In this document: positions 5,408 to 7,309 of the stretch, piece after piece
Layout of the letters: each line of letters opens with the position of its first letter
Position numbering within the stretch: the first letter of the stretch is position 1
Origin: an uncultured Erysipelotrichaceae bacterium
GTDB taxonomy: Bacteria > Bacillota_I > Bacilli_A > Erysipelotrichales > Erysipelotrichaceae
NCBI GenBank assembly: GCA_902782505.1
Contig: CACZNO010000150.1
Span: 1 to 7,309 of the forward strand
Reading direction: 5' to 3'
Length of the DNA stretch: 7,309 nucleotides
Program-made: the position numbers and the translations under genes
Notes under the pieces: model-generated
Databases searched by the model: none
Told to the model about the DNA's origin: nothing
The model's input: the letters and a program-made list of their open reading frames with translations, nothing else

Positions 5408-6151
5408 ATGAATCCGACCGACAGACTGCACGAATTATTTTCTCAATTTACGATTCTTTACGCCGGCACGGCCGGATTGGATAAAACTCCGTCTGTACAC
5501 CCGGTATATTCTCCGGTATATCTCCAGGATGCCTTTGTGTTCCCCATGGCAAAATGCGACCGTTTCTATGCCGAACTCAGTTTGAAACCGGCTTTCCGGC
5601 TTTGCGCTTACAACGCAGCGGAAGACATCGAACTGCAGGTACAATGCGCCGCTGAATTCAGCGAAGACGCCTCGTTTGTCCAAGAACTTCTCCCGCTATA
5701 TCCCGGTCTCACCAAGCGTTTCGGAAAAGACCAAGGAATGTACATCGCCTGCGTGCTGAGTGCCGTTCGTGTAACCCTCCGGAACCGGAATACGGAAGAA
5801 ACTTTCCTCGTACCCGATTCAAAGGGGTTGATCGTCAAAATCACCCTTCGCAAAGACAACGAGATCCGGGACCGGATCCTGAAGCTCATCGAACGGCGTG
5901 CGGAATCCCGCAATGAACCGGACGATGACAAACAGAAACTTTACGACGGCGCGCTGATTCTGTTTGCGGAAGCCGCGAAGGAACTCTGGCCCCGCATGAA
6001 CATTCTCCCGCTGGAACAGTCTCTGATCTACGAAACCTACAACGAACGGGAGGAATGGGTTTCCCGCGCCAAAGAAAAGCTTGGCAATCCTTTGATTACC
6101 AAGCCGGAAGATTTAACTTATTCTCTCAGTCCTGAAGTTCTGTTTCAGTAA
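5408..6151 (+). CDS. PNPOx-like flavin split-barrel protein with C-terminal extension
   Basis: This 247-residue soluble protein has two parts. Residues about 5-125 resemble the pyridoxamine 5'-phosphate oxidase-like split barrel: SVHPVYSPVY (29-38), DAFVFPMAKCDRFYAEL (41-57), then RLCAYNAAEDIELQVQCAAEF (64-84), and a helix with LPLYPGLTKRFGKDQG (95-110) before the closing strand. Family members usually bind FMN or a related deazaflavin or haem cofactor and act as small reductases or oxidases; the substrate here is unknown. Residues about 145-247 are charged and probably helical, and I do not recognise them; simple family members of 130-150 residues lack such a part. The start follows GAGGTGA (5397-5403) and is read from its own promoter. 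The gene is convergent with the phosphatase gene, with only 10 bp between the two stop codons. The fold call is good and the enzymatic role unassigned. There is no sign of real pyridoxine biosynthesis context. Confidence 0.7.
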   Translation: MNPTDRLHELFSQFTILYAGTAGLDKTPSVHPVYSPVYLQDAFVFPMAKCDRFYAELSLKPAFRLCAYNAAEDIELQVQCAAEFSEDASFVQELLPLYPGLTKRFGKDQGMYIACVLSAVRVTLRNRNTEETFLVPDSKGLIVKITLRKDNEIRDRILKLIERRAESRNEPDDDKQKLYDGALILFAEAAKELWPRMNILPLEQSLIYETYNEREEWVSRAKEKLGNPLITKPEDLTYSLSPEVLFQ

Positions 6152-6161
6152 ATTCCGGGTT

Positions 6162-7309
6162 TTATCCGGCAACGCGTTCCAGAAGAGCGCTGATCTGTTC
6201 CTCGGTCATACCGGCCTTCAACAGATACGCTTTCGCTGCCGCCGCTAAATCTGCTTTCGTAAGATCCGCGTTTTTGTCGCCGATTACTTCCTTCAGCATC
6301 GCGTTGAGGTTCTTGTCCAGGATGACATCGTACTTCGCCGGATCTTTTTCTTTGGTGATCTTGTAGTAGTTATCATAGGTCACCATGTAATCGTTCACGA
6401 TTTCTTCGTAACTCGCCCCGGCTAACGCTTCCAGCAGCATGCACACAAACCCGGTGCGGTCTTTTCCTTCCGTACAATGGATCAGGTAGGGGCCTTCGTG
6501 TTCCGCAATCGAGATGAACCCGTCGGCCAGTTTCGTTTTGAAATCTTCCGCGGTGTAGTTCATGCTCATCGCAATCGGGTTTACCTTGCCGTTTTGGTAC
6601 AGTTCCAGGAAATACGGCGAATCAAAACCTTCCTTGGTGATATAGCCTTCAATCTTTTTCTCGTTGTCCGCAAGGTTCAGGATGAAGTTCACGCCGGCTT
6701 CCTTGATCAATCGGTCGGTATACGGCGCGCGGTTGTGCTGGTTATCGCACGGAGACGCAGAACGGTATACGACGCCTTCCTTCAGATTTCCGACGGTCAT
6801 GTTGCGGAAATTCGCGAACTCCTCGTCGGTTGTATATTTCGAGCGTTCATCGGAATACTGAATATCCCGGGCTGCCTGAATATCCGCATACTTTCCCTTT
6901 TCGCGCAGTTTTACGGCCGCCTTGGAGTGTTCTTCGAGATTCGCCCTTACCCAGAGGTTGTTTTCGCGCGACGCCTTCAATTCCGCTTCATCCCAAAGGT
7001 CTTCGCCGTAATTGACCGCGGCTTTGATGTACGGATAACCCGGATACGCGATCAATAACGGTTCTCCGGCGTCCACATAATATCCGTTGTAATACGGAAT
7101 GTCCTCCAGTTTGTAGCCGTTGGAAAACTCGACGTCCACACTGTCGCCGTAGGTAAAGCCCAGCTTGTTGAAATCATCGATGGTGATCTTGATATAGACG
7201 CCGCCGAATTCCAGTTCGTGTTCCACCTCGTAATCGGTAATGGACGGAACATCCGGCGCCGGGTCCGGGTCTTTCCGGTCTTTACAGGACGTGAATGCCA
7301 GCGTCATCA
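6162..7309 (-). CDS. Secreted lipoprotein tyrosine phosphatase, 5' end cut by window edge
   Basis: The reverse-strand frame ends at TAA (6162-6164) and is still open at the right edge. Numbering from the ATG at 7305-7307, the first residues MTLAFTSCKDRKD look like the end of a lipoprotein signal peptide with lipid-anchored Cys8, so the true start probably lies outside the window. Residues about 25-105 form a beta-rich domain (YIKITIDDFNKLG, YGDSVDVEF) of uncertain family, loosely like the C-terminal barrel of SAM hydroxide adenosyltransferases. Residues about 165-335 are a Y_phosphatase3-type domain: NFRNMTVGNLKEGVVYRSASP (167-186), then the P-loop HCTEGKDRTG with Cys278 and Arg284 (CX5R). 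The tail (about 350-381) is helical. The protein should be anchored outside the cell membrane and remove phosphate from tyrosyl or other phosphoesters. The substrate is unknown, and a phosphoinositide or host-derived target is possible. Confidence 0.9.
   Translation of the reverse strand, partial: MTLAFTSCKDRKDPDPAPDVPSITDYEVEHELEFGGVYIKITIDDFNKLGFTYGDSVDVEFSNGYKLEDIPYYNGYYVDAGEPLLIAYPGYPYIKAAVNYGEDLWDEAELKASRENNLWVRANLEEHSKAAVKLREKGKYADIQAARDIQYSDERSKYTTDEEFANFRNMTVGNLKEGVVYRSASPCDNQHNRAPYTDRLIKEAGVNFILNLADNEKKIEGYITKEGFDSPYFLELYQNGKVNPIAMSMNYTAEDFKTKLADGFISIAEHEGPYLIHCTEGKDRTGFVCMLLEALAGASYEEIVNDYMVTYDNYYKITKEKDPAKYDVILDKNLNAMLKEVIGDKNADLTKADLAAAAKAYLLKAGMTEEQISALLERVAG

Noticed and set aside
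6152..6175. Bidirectional terminator between the convergent genes
   Set aside because: Only a 4-bp self-complementary CCGG pair around GTTTTAT is present, too weak to call; the converging transcripts may end inside the opposite gene or by other means.
6477..7058. 193-codon open frame on the + strand
   Set aside because: It is antisense to the phosphatase domain with its CX5R motif; the translation looks like codon-bias shadow and has no convincing start signal.

Overview
The window looks like a chromosomal segment from a Gram-positive, gut-type bacterium (Bacillota). The evidence is strong GGAGG-type ribosome binding sites, an extended -10 promoter, a lipobox-bearing secreted tyrosine phosphatase of the kind common in gut Bacillota, and moderate GC content (about half, judged by eye). 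An Erysipelotrichia-like lineage is possible, but the sequence alone does not settle it. No mobile element, CRISPR array, rRNA or tRNA gene is visible.

Layout. Positions 1-2131 hold a leftward two-gene operon: a sugar:cation symporter of the GPH family (731-2131), followed 30 bp later by a type B carboxylesterase (698-700 start codon) that runs off the left edge. A 224-bp divergent intergenic region (2132-2355) carries promoters in both directions and an unusual number of inverted repeats. Rightward from it lies a split transketolase: the N-terminal half (2356-3216) and C-terminal half (3209-4168) overlap by 8 bp and end at a strong intrinsic terminator (4177-4210). Next come two single genes, each with its own promoter. 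One is an XRE-type DNA-binding protein with one membrane span and an unrecognised outer domain (4303-5319), closed by a second terminator (5341-5369). The other is a flavin split-barrel (PNPOx-like) protein (5408-6151). A convergent, leftward lipoprotein tyrosine phosphatase (6162-7309) runs off the right edge.

How the genes may work together. The transporter, esterase and split transketolase around one shared regulatory region look like a catabolic module: uptake of a glycoside, pentose, uronate or acylated sugar, removal of an ester group, and a two-carbon ketol transfer. No kinase, isomerase, glycoside hydrolase or dedicated regulator is in the window, so the substrate cannot be named. The XRE protein, split-barrel protein and phosphatase have no evident functional tie to that module or to each other. 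I see no clear-cut new defence or mobile system. The most unusual items are the membrane-tethered regulator, the operator-rich divergent region, and the unassigned N-terminal domain of the secreted phosphatase.
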